A stretch of DNA of 64,000 nt from Gymnothorax reevesii (GCA_029721435.1 CM056577.1:115628219-115692218), one strand, 5' to 3'; positions 1 through 12,464 are shown, numbered from the stretch's first letter. Notes: generated by a model not told the origin, from the letters alone. A program made the numbers and translations.

Positions 1-2125
1 TACTAGTAATTCACACAAACTGAGCGCTGGGTGGAAAAAAGACAACTTCGCTGGTCATAAAATAGCAAAGACGCTTGTGTTACGCTTGCCGCTGCTATGC
101 GCCAGGTTTAAAATTGAGCTCAGTGATTCTTGTCATGTTTCTGTGGGGCTTGTGTTTGGGTAGATTCTTTGATGGAGTCCATCATCTCTAATGTTTTTGA
201 AAGATGGATCTTTCAGAAGAGCATGGAATGATATGGAAGGGCAAATTTTTACACAGATGATATCATATTCCACCACCAATGCAGCCAGGCTCAGTTTGGG
301 CTAATATTTCAGCTTCTTCGAAACTGAGGTGGACTTAACTGATTTAACGCTTCAAACACCACCTTCATCAAACAAAGCAGTGCAGGTCAATACAATGAGG
401 TCATCTTAGTATGGTAAAAGCTGCAGTCCTGCATACATGTAATTTCGGAAACAGAAAAGGACCTGCGTGGATTTGTTTATTTGCCTTTCTTTTTTTTTTT
501 TGAACTGTCTGACCATTTTCTATTATCGTTCAGTGACTGTCATTTACATTGTTTTTACATTACATTGCCATGTTAATGCGTCATTAGGCAGAGGAAAAAT
601 ATTTTTTGTGCATAAACAGGTTTACAAGGATATGCACTTTGTCATACAGTAATGTGGAACGAGATAAGAAACTGTAAACACACTGGAGGGGTTTTATTGA
701 GAATACAGCCGCCACACTGACTACTTTAATGTCTTTAAATTAATCTCTCAGGGAGAAAAAATGGGTCCGTCTAGGTGTTGTTTCTGAGTTTGGACCTGTT
801 TTGTGTGGCTTATCTGTTTGATTTAATGAGTCGAATTTGAACGGCTGCTTATAATTGTATTGGGTGCTCAAAAACAACAATAATGTCGCAGCTGCAGAAT
901 GACCGTTCAACAAAGAGGTTTACCTTCGGGATAGATGCTGTAAATAATGGCTCCCCGAAGTTTTCATAATGAAGCTACATTACAGGAATAGAAGACATAC
1001 TCCTGACAAATCACTCTGAGGTACAGTATGAACACTGGAGTTTGGGTCCTTCAAGAAGAAAATAAATAAACCCATTTCTTGGGGATTTATTCCTTAATTA
1101 AGCATGTTTTGACAGAGGACAAATCTTTAAGCCCGCCAGGAAGGTATAATTGACCAAAATATTACAAATTTGAGGCATCATTTGTTGAAATTTTAATTTG
1201 AAATTGTTTATTTATTTATTTACTTACTTACTCACTTATTGGCTTACTTATTCATTAATTTTTTTTAGTCCAGCTCTGATTTCTGGCAGGATAATCATAC
1301 TGAATAACATTAAAGCTATAAGAGGCTGGGCTTTTCTGGATCAATGTTGAGCAGGTTTGTTGTCTCGTTGACCTTAAAGCAAATTGGATAGCCCCAGCTG
1401 TTTACTCTCCCTATACTGTCTGCCAAACGACTTGCTGTAAGGGTAAAAAAAAAAAATACAAATCACGCAATATTGATCCAGAACACGACAAACAACTGAA
1501 TCAAATTATCCACAGTGATATTTCATCCCAACGTTGTTTGAGAAAATGGAGGGTGGAAAAAACTGTGCAATTTCAATTCAAATAAGCTTGAAAAATAGGA
1601 CCAAAAAAACATCCTTTTCAACTCTTCATTGAACCCAGAATGAGGACAGCTCTCTGAAACAAACAAATTAACAGGGCAAAATAATAATAATAATAATAAT
1701 AATAATTTTTATTATTATTATTATTACTATAACCTCAGTTTAAGCCACTGCTTCAGTGGGCAGTCTCTCGTGTCATTATCTCCCTCTCCATTGGTCTCCT
1801 GCACTGATGCCACATGGCACCAGGAGCCTTTATAGCTTTATTGACCTGCCCTCAAATTCATTCAGACAAGTGGGCTAAGACTCAATGGGCACCATTTCCT
1901 GAAAAGGCCTAATTATTCTGAATCATTTCACTAAATGACAGATGCTGCAGCCAGGCGACGCGCAGTCAGGGGACGTTTAAAGCCCTCGCTGGGCCTCGTC
2001 CCTCGCTGCCAGGTGTATCCTAAATGCCGTCTCGCTTGATTACTTCTGCCTGAACGATCTGCCTCAACTCCAAGCTCTGTTTCGCCGGACCACACTCTCT
2101 GGGACACGAAGGGAGCACCACACAT
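1..2125. other. Gene-free flank upstream of ffar1
   Basis: AT-rich DNA with no open reading frame that resembles a known protein and no recognisable RNA gene. It holds homopolymer runs and the trinucleotide repeat listed separately. The promoter of the downstream receptor gene probably lies near the right end, but I see no decisive core promoter motif. Confidence 0.5.
1681..1728. repeat. (ATA)n followed by (TTA)n, self-complementary microsatellite
   Basis: A run of ATA triplets is followed at once by a run of TAT/TTA triplets, so the two halves are reverse complements and could form a hairpin. Confidence 0.85.

Positions 2126-2159
<34 letters not shown>
2126..2159. repeat. (GA)n microsatellite
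   Basis: About 17 GA dinucleotides, broken once by GGG. It lies about 600 bases upstream of the ffar1 start and may be promoter or 5' UTR sequence. Confidence 0.9.
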
Positions 2160-2592
2160 CTGTGACATTATCCAGTGGGTGATGAACATCTATCTGAGCA
2201 CGTGGAAGAGAGGGAGTAAGTGATTGAGAGCGAGAGAGAGAGACCTGAGGACATGGAGGATGAGGAATTTCAACCACACGATGTGAGAGTAATCGAGAGA
2301 GCAAGACCAAGCCTTGAAACCAAGTTTACTGGACGGGGTCAGAACACCATTGTTCCACCTGCTGCCCATCAGGGGTGAAGGACCTCTCTGCCTGTTATGC
2401 ACCCTCTCACAGAGACTACATCCGTGTTCACGAGAAATCTGCGTCGCACCGACTGCTGAAAGACCAACTGATGTACCGAGGAAGTGATAGACTATATCAC
2501 TGGCTGTTGTTGACTAACCTCAGATGATATATTGGGAGAGACGTGTGGACGTTCACATTAACTGCCGTTGATCTACATTGTGAGAGGATGAG

Positions 2593-2700
2593 GTAAGACA
2601 GTATCCTGTTTGGACTCCAGACTTCCCCTTTAGGGTCTCTCGGTGATAGCCGGACCACATATTCAGGACTTGGTGAAATGGTTGCTGAATTTGTCTTCAG
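2593..2700 (+). other. Possible small 5' UTR intron of ffar1
   Basis: A good donor (AG|GTAAGA) begins at 2593 and a good acceptor (TTGTCTTCAG) ends at 2700, 61 bases before the first in-frame ATG. Mammalian FFAR genes keep their coding region in one exon with upstream non-coding exons, which fits. This is inference from splice motifs only; a cryptic pair is possible. Confidence 0.35.
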
Positions 2701-2761
2701 ACCTTTCCTAGTTTAAAGGCGAAAACAAGAATGCCGTTGTGCCAGCTGATCTAACGGACTA

Positions 2762-3676
2762 ATGGACACGAAGCGGGAGATGGCAGTCGCAGACTACGTC
2801 TCGTTGGCCGTCTACTCCCTCACCTTCACTCTGGGGCTGCCCGCCAACCTGTTGGTGCTGGCCGTGTACGTGCGCAAGGCTCAAAAGCGCGGCGCCACGC
2901 CCTGCGTAGTCTATGCCCTCAACCTGTGCCTGTCCAACCTGGCGCTGGTGGCCTGGCTGCCCGTCATGGCCCTGGAGACCATCCTGCAGAGCTGGGCCCT
3001 CCCGGCTCCCGTCTGCCTCCTCTACAGCTTCTTCCTCTTTGCCTCGCTCTACGGAAGCTGCCTGTTCCTGGCCGTCACCGCCGCGGGGCGCTACCTCAGC
3101 ATCGCTTTTCCCATCAGCTACAAGCTGTACCGCAGCGCCCGGCTCTCCTGCGGCGTGAGCGCTTGCCTGTGGGCGCTGGTGCTGGTGCACCTGGGGATGG
3201 CCTTGGCGGTGGAGGGCGGCGCCTACTTCACCCACTCCAACTCCAACAACGACTCCACCTGCTTCCAGAACTTCACGGCGGAGCAACACGTGGTGCTGCT
3301 GCCGCTGCGCCTGGAGATGGCGCTGCTGCTCTTCCTGCTGCCGCTGGCGGTGACGCTCTTCTGCACGCTGCGCTGCGTGGTGCTGGTGCGACGCTCCTGC
3401 CTGCCCGCCGGCCGCAAGCGCCGGGTGGTGAGCGTGGCCTGCGCGACGCTGGCTGTGTTCGCCGTGTGCTACGGCCCCTACAACGCTTCCCACGTGGTGG
3501 GGTTCGTAGAGGGGGCCACAGTGAAATGGAGGAAGCAAGCCATGCTGACCAGCACCTGCAATGTCTTTCTGGAGCCAGTGGTGATGCTGCTTCTATCGCC
3601 TCCCCGCCTATCGGGATTGGCTGGAAGGCTGCGCGGGAGGGCGGGGCATGGAAAGACTCCTGCAACCAGACATTGA
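2762..3676 (+). CDS. ffar1: Free fatty acid receptor 1-like GPCR (GPR40-like)
   Basis: Single-exon class A GPCR of 304 residues; human FFAR1 has 300. FFAR1-like marks are the VYALNL block at the start of TM2 (residues 50-55), GRY in place of DRY (109-111), WALVLVHLG in TM4 (137-145) and WRK before TM7 (256-258). Fatty-acid pocket positions are present: His143 (4.56), Arg183 (5.39) and Arg257 (7.35). Position 6.55 is His244 as in FFAR2/3, where human FFAR1 has Asn. Cys85 and Cys167 should form the TM3-ECL2 disulfide. The usual TM7 Asp/Asn-Pro is Glu-Pro (271-272) with no Tyr after it. Start: the ATG at 2762 gives the longest frame, but Met7 (2780) has a better Kozak context (G at -3, G at +4) and gives the same spacing to TM1 as human FFAR1 (18 residues before GLPAN), so 2780 may be the real start. 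Family role: Gq-coupled sensor of medium and long-chain fatty acids at the plasma membrane. Confidence 0.88.
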   Translation: MDTKREMAVADYVSLAVYSLTFTLGLPANLLVLAVYVRKAQKRGATPCVVYALNLCLSNLALVAWLPVMALETILQSWALPAPVCLLYSFFLFASLYGSCLFLAVTAAGRYLSIAFPISYKLYRSARLSCGVSACLWALVLVHLGMALAVEGGAYFTHSNSNNDSTCFQNFTAEQHVVLLPLRLEMALLLFLLPLAVTLFCTLRCVVLVRRSCLPAGRKRRVVSVACATLAVFAVCYGPYNASHVVGFVEGATVKWRKQAMLTSTCNVFLEPVVMLLLSPPRLSGLAGRLRGRAGHGKTPATRH

Positions 3677-4834
3677 ATTGCTGAGGATACAATGAGCTCA
3701 TTCCAATCACTTGTTTTATCCTACCATTCTCTCCACTGTCCTTCACTAACTGGGTCTGCCATCTCCTTCATTCCAGCCCATTATGTGCTCCTTGAAGGAG
3801 CAAAGAGCGAGGAGTTTGGACGCCGTCAAAGGAATCTAGAGTAAGAAGGCATGAGTTGTGCATCCCATTGAAAATGTATATTTGAGCTCATTGCGGTTGC
3901 TAATTTCATTGATCCTTGTCTACTCGGTCCTGGACTTAAACATAATTCAATAGAGGTCCGTCATCTTTATGGCAGTCTCAACTTTTCAAACGCTTGGAGC
4001 AAGGAGGTGGGAGTTAGGATGCTCCTGAAGGATTTGTGAGCAAGGAAACTTGAGAGCATCCTTTGCGAGAGTATTACATTTGAAAGCCTGATTTGTAAAA
4101 AATCTGGATCAATCTTCTCCAATGAGCCACATCTGTTATCAACAGAGCTTCAAGCCGGTGGTGTAATGATGGGAATACCCAGGTATGCGGAACAAAATGC
4201 ACCTCTTTACCTGTCAATTAATGGTATAAGTGTCAAAAAGCCATTGAAATACATGGGGGAGTGGGCTCACTTTTTCCTTAGTGATTGAACCATTTACTCA
4301 CTGTAATAGAGTAACTTACACCCACTCCTCCAGGGACCACTGTACCACTGCTTACACCTGGTGCTTGAAAGAATAAGAGCATTACAAATGCACACTTCCT
4401 CTATTTCTCTGTGATTGCATCCTTTCCTTTAGCCCTTTGATGGGTGGTACTAATGAGTAAGGAACTGATTCATGGAAAAGATTTGCGGAAGTGGCTCGAG
4501 TGAGTGACTCACGCTGACGTTCACCTACATTTGACTGTTAAAAGAGAGAACCACACACTCAGAGTGAAAACTATCTGGAGCTTCTTTTTTTTTGTGATGA
4601 ATTAATGCCTGCAGAAATTATGTATGTTCCTACTGAGTGATTAATTCTTGGAAGCTGTTGACCTTTGCTGACTGTTAATGACATGAGTTCATTATGTTTA
4701 AATACAATAATGATGAGTTCATTATGTTTAAATAAAATAATGGCATGAATGTCATATTGATTTTGTCTGTGATACTGCCATTGGCTAAGATTGTATATAT
4801 AATGTCATGTCTTTATTAAGGCTGTACAATCAGA
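3677..4834 (+). other. Probable 3' UTR and downstream DNA of ffar1
   Basis: No open frame of note. The stretch runs from the receptor stop codon to the first clear polyadenylation hexamer. It contains a 30-base tandem duplication near its end. Its length as a 3' UTR (about 1.1 kb) is inferred. Confidence 0.4.
4684..4740. repeat. Two-copy tandem repeat, 30-base unit
   Basis: The unit TGAGTTCATTATGTTTAAAT followed by about ten AT-rich bases occurs twice in a row with near identity. Confidence 0.8.
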
Positions 4835-4840
4835 AATAAA
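4835..4840 (+). terminator. AATAAA polyadenylation signal, likely for ffar1
   Basis: First clear AATAAA on the + strand after the ffar1 stop codon. Use is not proven. Confidence 0.4.
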
Positions 4841-5413
4841 ACAATATGGAAAAGCACCTGCTGACAATGTACATGGTATTTTCTGTAAAATCTGGGATGC
4901 TTGATCAAAAATGTTTACGACCGGAATTCATTTATTGAAAAAATAGTTATGTGGTACGCTCCGTGGGCGAGGCCTTTCCCATCAGGCAGAAACTGAACGC
5001 TCCTGCTCCTGTGTGCAGCAGTGGTCACCATGTGGTCCTTTGACTGAGTCATTTCTATCACTGATCTTCTTTCTTTGTCTTGGCTTGTCACAGGAACACC
5101 TTATTTTTTTGCACCTTAATATAAGCCACTTGCTCAGAACCAAGAAACGAGGCCTGATACACACAGCAGGCTCCATAGTTCATTGGGCAGTGACACTTCT
5201 TTTGTGCTCCAGTACTTTCAGTTTGAAATGATATACAATGGATGAGGAGCTTTTATTTGAGGGTGTTTTTATCCGTATTGGTTTAGAGATAATGACGGCA
5301 CCTTTTGTGTGTGGTCCCTCCCGTGCACACCAAAAATATTTGACAGTTTGAAGTAATATATAATATTTGTGATGTGAATAGAGGCCACTAGATGGCAGCA
5401 TTTACCTTTTTTT

Positions 5414-5865
5414 TGTTAAGCTCAGACTGGAGCTATGTTTAGACATGTCCTGGACATGTCTGGGGCAAGTCCCCGAAAAGTAAAAAAAAGAGGTCTAAAT
5501 GTGGGTGGGGTCTGCAAAAAAGTATATAAGGAAAAGAATTGAGACAGGAAAGTAGTAGGAGAAATTGGAAGAAGAAGGATACGTGTGACCAGACCTGTCA
5601 TTTCTGTTCAGGACCTGTGAAGTTTCTTTTGAGCATTTTTCCTCATCCAGGACATCACCAAGCCACCCCACAAAAAGGGACTGTAAATATTTCTGTTTTT
5701 TGTTGTGTTAAATCTTGGTCAGTTAGTTAGTTGTTATTAGTCTTTGTCTGTTTAATTAAATGTGTTTAAGTTTTTATAACTGTGTCTGTCATCCCTTGCT
5801 GTTGCTGTTGTGTTATAAATGTAATAACAATTTGGGGCCATAACAAATTGAAATCATTTTTAACA
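5414..5865 (+). mobile_element. Candidate solo LTR of a retrotransposon
   Basis: The segment starts TGTTA and ends TAACA. It contains a TATA-like box (GTATATAAGG near 5522) and is followed directly by TTTGGTGGCATAT, which resembles the primer-binding site start after a 5' LTR. No gag or pol sequence follows and no second LTR was found. No target duplication was recognised, so this is a weak call. Confidence 0.3.
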
Positions 5866-6979
5866 TTTGGTGGCATATGTTTTGCATGCGATGAGCGCTC
5901 CAAGTCTAAGTCTCTTCCCTGGTGATGCGCTGCCAGGCCTGCATTGCAGCCCTCTTCAGTTCCTGCTTGTTTTGTCGACCTTATGCCTCCAGACTCCTCT
6001 GCAGCTTGTGAAATTCATGTTCCATTGGAATTATATCAGGTGATTGACTCGGCTAAAAGAACCAATTTGAAAAAAAAAAATTGTCACTTTTCAATGAATT
6101 ATGAAGTTCACTGACTAACACTGTCACAAATAAGTTATACACTTAAGAATGCCCTTTCACTTGTGCGTTTTCACCAAATTCTCACCAAAAAGCAGGTCAT
6201 TAGTGTTACATAAGGCAGTGCCAAGACTATTTTTGGCGAAAAAAAAAAGTGTCATTCTGACTTCAGATTGAATCACAACAGGTTCTATAAAGAGAATATA
6301 CGGAGTTGTTCCCTCGACTTGCTTCTTTCAGCCATAGAAGCGGCTCATGGAAGGTCATCTTAAAACAACCGATAACATAAAGTGGGTCTATGAGCAACAC
6401 ACTTAGGTTCACATTCTACTTTTATTAAAAAGGAAGATACAAGTATGAAGAATAATTTTTTTTTGTCTAAAAAAAGAATTCATTTTGCAATGCTAAATGG
6501 ACACAATTAACAATGTGCTTGCACCTGAACTAACTTACAATATAAACATTTACAAATAAAAGAAACACAAAATTATTTACGTCTTTGTCATTGCTCACAC
6601 TTTTCAAATGAATGTTTGTAAATCATTTCACCCCTAATTACTATATCCAATGAATAGACTGTAAATACAATTTGGTGGTATCACAAGGAAATAATTGTCA
6701 CAATACTGTGAAAACCTAACTGGTCACAACAACCAATCATAACACACTTCTTGCAGAGCTAGCCTCACAATCCAAACAAAGATTTATGGAAATAAATCTT
6801 GGGGACGATTAATTTCTCTAATCTTAGTTCAGCTGACAGGGAGAGGGGAATCATGCGATGCGTTCTACTTTCCGCACCACGAGATTTAGTAGAATAATAA
6901 TGACAGTCAACGAAAAATGGTTAGCTGGGGGATTTAAATGCTCATCCCATTACTGAGATGTGTGCGAGGAACTTCAGCT

Positions 6980-7440
6980 TTATTTGAGCGTCTCGGTAAT
7001 CTTTAGGTGGAGGTACCCCCAACAAAAATGAGAATGCACCGATTGTAGTAAAAGGGCTTCAGTAGGCTCAAATAATGCAGTGATACCACTCGTGGATGCT
7101 ATCTTTAGATCATGCATCAATCCTGGCGATTTAGACAAAGGATTCAGTTTTCTGTACTGGCCATAAAAATCCATTTGCATATTTATTGTGCGTGTGGCCT
7201 TTTCCTCATTCCTCCAGGGAACCATAACATGCAAATGTGTACTGTCAACAACTCTCTGGAAAGTCCCCAGCATGAATAAAAGCTGCCTGAATCTGACAGA
7301 TGATTTTGAGATCTGTCATGGAAAACTGACCCCTTAATGTTCCAACCTTTTTTGAGCAAATGCCCGCCCAAACTAATGTGCTCACCATTCTTGAACCACT
7401 TCGACTACAGGCATAATCATGGTCTCTCGTGATACTCAAC
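6980..7440 (-). pseudogene. PIF/Harbinger transposase relic (HARBI1-like)
   Basis: The - strand open frame at 6980-7273 contains FQRVVDSTHLHVMVP, then TINMQ, then LMHDLKI. These match in order and spacing the Harbinger nuclease signature (VxGxxDxTHxxIxxP, then SINVQ, then PGSxHDSRI). Overlapping frames up to about 7440 may be the decayed upstream part. The first catalytic Asp is kept in DSTH, but the frame is short (97 residues, against about 350 for a full transposase) and broken. It is a dead copy. Confidence 0.55.
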
Positions 7441-7967
7441 AGATTGCTCTCAAATTCACAACACTGAAGAGGTATACTTTTGTTCAGAAGATTATATGTT
7501 TAATTCTGGTTCCTTAACTAAGCCTCATCAGCCAAGAAAAAATAAAGCCACATCGAGGAATCTAAACAACGACAGGTCCAAATATGATACTGTCCATGGG
7601 CCATTCGCATGTACTTGAATAGCACGACAATATAAAAGCTTAATTAGTTTGTTTGTGGTATTTTCCGTATAATTATCCGCTAAATATTCAACAGTCATTT
7701 TCAAAGTCATTTTTTGACAAAATATTTGTGCCATTCTGCATGAATATTGACAGTACAACAGTACAGTACATGTTTTCTTGACCCATTCTTCATATTGGCA
7801 ATTTGACCTGTGGTGTTGATGGCGTCCAAGCTGATGTAGCCCTGTGGTTAGGATGCAGCGCTGCAGTCTAAACTGCCAGTTGTAAATCTCAGCCTTAGCA
7901 TGTGTTTACAAAAGCAATAATTGCATTTTTCTTCTATAAATAATTGCTGGGGTTTTTGTGCATTTTA

Positions 7968-8789
7968 TACTCAGCCAAAATAAAAACTTCACACTCGTTT
8001 GGAGGTCAATAAGTTGAACATACAAGAAATAAGGTTTTAAATAATTATTTTATTTAATTCTGTACTCATTAAAGATGGTGTATCATAAAAATAATGTCCA
8101 TAATGTAATCAGTTCTACTGGAAATGCGATGGAAATGTCCAAGGGTAAAAATGGTAAGTTACAACTTGAATAAGAGCAGTGCTCAGGCGATTACGTATGG
8201 TTTGGGCAGTCACACGACCTCTAAACAATTCATTCCTAGTGGACATTGCAGTGACAAATCGATTATGCAAATGACGTAAGACAATTTGTCGGTCTTCTGC
8301 TTTTGACGTCACACGTGGGCTACCAGAACGAAGTCGGTCAGCTGTGGTGCTAGTTTGTTGGAGACATCTCCGAAGATCATGGATAGTCCGTCGACTGCAT
8401 CCCATAACCCTTGCAATGTCAGTGATGGACTTTTCCGTATTCAGCATGCCAATGGCACGTTCACGCTGAATGCTTGACAGCCATGGCATTGAAAATCAAC
8501 AAATAATTAACTTTAAAAACGTGTTTTTCCGAGATGTCACTCTAACGTGCTAACATGAGCTCAGTTGCACATCTCTCATATGGTCACGTGACTAGGAACA
8601 CGAGAAAACATAATTTTAGCTTAAAGTACGCTCGCACATGCTACGTACCTGTGCACGTCGGAGTTGATGTGTGCCATGATGTCTTTGACAATGCATTTAC
8701 CTCTAGTGATAATAAAAACTATTTTATTAAAAGTTTCAAGAAAATATTTACAAATTTATGAGTGTGAAGTTTCTTTTTTGACTCAGTAT
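7968..8789 (-). mobile_element. Short Tc1-type element with near-complete ends (copy 1)
   Basis: The ends are inverted repeats: left ACTCAGCCAAAATAAAAACT, right (reverse complement) ACTGAGTCAAAAAAGAAACT, both inside TA dinucleotides as expected for Tc1/mariner TA insertion. The body is about 820 bp, against about 1.6 kb for a full Tc1. It encodes only the N-terminal DNA-binding part of a transposase, so it is internally deleted. A second copy lies at 17250-19556 in the opposite orientation. Confidence 0.8.
8115..8489 (-). CDS. Truncated Tc1 transposase, DNA-binding domain only
   Basis: An uninterrupted 124-codon frame. Residues 1-60 form a Tc1/paired-type helix-turn-helix (SITDIARVMGCSRRTIHDLR), followed by RSGSPRVT, which corresponds to the GRPR-like linker of Tc1 transposases, and then a second helical region with QTIRNRLS. 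The DDE catalytic domain (about 200 residues) is absent, and the frame runs into the far end of the element. It could bind the element's ends but not cut. Whether it is expressed is unknown; it may be a fossil that has stayed open by chance. Confidence 0.6.
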   Translation of the reverse strand: MPWLSSIQRERAIGMLNTEKSITDIARVMGCSRRTIHDLRRCLQQTSTTADRLRSGSPRVTSKAEDRQIVLRHLHNRFVTAMSTRNELFRGRVTAQTIRNRLSTALIQVVTYHFYPWTFPSHFQ

Positions 8790-10336
8790 ACTTTTCTTTA
8801 CCATTTTAAAAAATTGCCTTTGTGTTTATAATTTTATTTATTTGCTTTTTTTTGCTCCAGTGGAGTCAAACTTCATTTTCTTTGTATGTATTATCTTTGA
8901 ATGGTAAATTATATAGGCTACAGAACTGGCAGAAATTATAATTTAAAAAATTTGAAAATTCTAAAAATTAAAAAGTGGTTGTATTTGGATGGAATGTATG
9001 CCTTTAGTGACGTATATGTGAAATTAAGTGAGTTTTACTGTTTGGTATCTGAGAAATATTGAAAGACACAGCGTCAGCTGAGAGAGGCCACCTGGACATT
9101 CCCAAACTAAAACCTCTGTAATTTTGATCTGATTTACTTGGTTACAATAAGCTTTGGCACAGATAATGGTGAGATTCTGTGCTGTAAGTTTTTAAGGGTC
9201 TCTGACTGCAACTGAATAATTTTAGCAAAGCAAAGCAAAACTTTTTTTGGTGCAAAAAAAGATGTTTCATTTATGCAGTGTTCCATCTTCATTTACTCTG
9301 ACTCAGTGACATAAACACTGATTTTTGCATCATGACAAAAATCCCCAAGGTGTTTATTATGATGCCAAGATTACCAACTTGTTGCAGAGATATTGTCATT
9401 TCATTTTGGGCATGTCATTTTCAAGCTAAAGGATCAAGGGTTGAAGGGGATAATCTACAGCACTGCATTATGAGTAAAAAAGGCTAATTATATTGAAATT
9501 CACTGAGACACGCAGCAACTATTTCCATGTCAAAGTAGTTATGGCAATGTTTGACCTAGCTTACTTGCATTACAGATAAAAAACTATGACAGGTATTGAT
9601 TGCTGGACCGCTTCGAAGATAGGAACTTCGATACGTATATATTTTGACAGATCATGACAATGATCTGTTTTTTTAACAATGCTATAGAATCAAACTTTTG
9701 GGACTGCATAGTCAGTCAGTCAATTTCGACACGATTTGAAATAGCATTTCTGCTGTGGTATTTGCATCATAAGATGGCTTATGCAGTTAGAATGCCGAGT
9801 CCTCACACTTTCAAATGATGTATAGTTCTCCTATGTAGCACAATATTTGGATACCTCGCTGCAAAACTGAATCAATGCATAAATTCGTGAAAATCTAGAG
9901 TCCAGTCTTCTGTATTTTTACATGAAGTACCATGTCAACCAAACAGCATAGGTCTCTTTGGCACTGATTAACAAATAAAACTAAAAAACGCCAACCCACA
10001 GAGCTTGAAACATGCAAATATAAAAATGCCAAAGAGAACTATCAGCTCCTGTCAAATTTTTTTAAATGCAGAATTGAACCAACCATTCCGTTCTTAACTG
10101 ACACATAGATTTCTTGCTTAAGAAACCTATATTAAATCTGCAATCTCTTTGAAGTTTATGATTTGTATCAAAGAGAAAGTTCTGATTGACTGTTATAATA
10201 TTGATTGATTTCAAATTGGACTGTGAAATAGTACACTTCAGTGCTTAGACAGGTCAGTGATGACCTCAACGGAAAATGATATTTTGAGCATAGTGGTCAA
10301 CATTCCTCACCTGCAGTCCCTGACAGCGGACTATAC

Positions 10337-10690
10337 TGCCTCTATCAGCATTACGAGCATTAGAATAGTGCTGATGAAAACCCCCTCTATCAGATTTCTG
10401 TCTGTGACGCCTGCACTACAGTTACACTCAGCCTGGTTCCATTTAACTCTTCCTGAGATTCCACAAACTTCCTGAGAGGGTTACAGTATTTCGATGATGG
10501 AGGTGTTCATTTCCAATGAAGAAAACTGTTTTGTTAAAAGTGTTTGGACTCTGGTGATTCCGTTCCATTGCATTTAATTTAAACGCAAATTCATGCAATT
10601 TATGAATTAGTTGTCTTTTCTAGAAGGCATGCTCTTTTCATTTGAGCATCGTTACTCTTTGTTTAACTTGTGTTTCACTTCTGAAACTGT
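10337..10690 (+). repeat. Segment duplicated 2.15 kb downstream (copy A)
   Basis: From CTGCCTCTATCAGCATTACG onward this stretch matches 12487-12890 at high identity in the same orientation. This copy lacks about 60 bases present in the other, near position 10450. Confidence 0.85.
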
Positions 10691-12464
10691 GAAGACTTCA
10701 GTGGTTCACGTGATACCTTTGTTATCCTGAGTTAAGTTGGTAATACATGGAGCGGTTTATTTTCTCCTGCAGACAACAGCTGTCCATATCAATTCAGGAT
10801 ATGTAAAACTATTAATTGAAATTAAATTTTGTGCAGCAAAGTGTTGTCATTTTTTTATAAGTCATAGCACAGGGACGGATATCTTTAGCATTTTCATTTT
10901 ACAATATATCATATAGCATTAGCCATAATGAACCAACCATTTCAAAGTAGTTTTTTTAACATTTGCAGTTTTTCTTTTTAAAACAAATATAAAGTTTTGA
11001 TCCAGATTATTGAGCGGCATCATAGTGTGCTTACACAGTTAGACAGCCAAAACGTTAGACAGTTAAACTGGAAAATATCACAAAATGTCTTCCGCCACGC
11101 AAAAAAGGCGAATAAAATCTAGGTAAAAGAAGAACAAATTGTGTCAGGTACGATGTCAAGCTATCTGATCAGCGGTAGGTCAACTGTTTTCAGCTTGTCA
11201 GAGCCACCAGAGTGCACTTAACAGTCACCTGACTTCGCCTTATCAGATCATGGCTTGATAGTCAAATCTGTAGTCTTATTTACCACACCAGCTCTTGTAT
11301 TTTTCTCTTGTATATTTCTAACCACCAAGATTAGTTAGCAGTGAACAGTAAAAGATATAGCAGCTTTCTGAAAATGTGCCAAAAACAGAATACCCATGTA
11401 ACTGAGATGGTTCCTCCTCAATAGTTCAACATAAGCAAACATTTTCAACATTCTTGGTTGAAAGGTTGAGGCGTCTCACCTCAGCCGCATCCGCTGGCTA
11501 CACCTAAATGAATTAAGACATGTTCAAGCTCTTTTAAATCATGCAGGATCTAAGACCATTCTTGTCACAAGAGGATTTTTACAAAAAACCCTTAAACTTT
11601 TCCCCACAGGTAAGATAAAATTTGAAACACTTGAGATGTGAGTTTCACTCTGAGTTGCTTGGGCCTCGGTGCTGATATTTTACTGTGTAATCGATCACAT
11701 AAACTGAATCCATTTTGCCATAACCCAAGTGCCGACTATCTAGGGAAGCCAGGTCTAGGTATTGTGGCTTTATTAGGCTCTCTTTCTGTGCCAAAGCCAC
11801 CCTCAGTATCTCAGTAACACAGAGATTTTCTTGGTGATTATTTTGCACAAACAGAAAGCACTCTTGGAAAACACCATTGAATCCGATGGATATTGCAGCC
11901 ATTTTGGCTGAGGGTCCAGGATCCTGCACTGGGAATCAAAAGTCATCTGCGCATTGATACTACGGTACCTTTTCTGGTTAACATGCTGTATATCTGCTCG
12001 TTCTCACATGGAGTTATAATAGTCACATGTTACTAAAAAGATCATTGCAGAGCAGCTAAGTTCTGGCTAATGGTCCTAAGAAATGTATTGGGAAATCAGT
12101 AAAACTGCCTGAAAATGTGGCTCCAGTGAATGAGAGGGGCGAAAGTCATCCCTGCTCCCTCTTAATGGCCCACAGATAAGATGTTTGTCGGGGAGCTCAG
12201 TGGTATGGTATTCAAATCTCAGCCACATCATTATTGCCAATGGCTGGAGGACCGCGTGGGCGAGCCCAGTAGCTGGATCAGTCTCTTCGGATGTCATAGG
12301 GGTTATTAAACCAATTGATATTTGCATGTAGCTCTATGAGCAAATTTTATGCTGTCTGTTTTATCCTCTAACGGCACAGGCAGTGTGTGACTGGTGGAAC
12401 GTCAGTGTAGTTGTGTTCTCCGGGAGTCGGTGGGGGCAGGCGACAGCGGTGCACTACACGGTTT

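Larger units (their letters stand above)
4841..7966. other. Gene-free interval with repeat relics
   Basis: Apart from an LTR-like segment (5414-5865) and a Harbinger transposase relic (6980-7440), this AT-rich stretch shows no supported gene. A degenerate tRNA-SINE-like stretch may lie near 7829-7895, but I could not support it. Confidence 0.5.

Noticed and set aside
2759..3538. Long - strand open frame (259 codons) opposite ffar1
   Set aside because: It is the antisense of a GC-rich GPCR exon and has a His/Gln/Gly-rich composition. No domain; a shadow frame.
2926..3746. Other long frames on both strands over ffar1, including a 252-codon + frame
   Set aside because: All overlap the receptor in other frames with Pro/Ala/Arg-rich composition typical of shadow frames.
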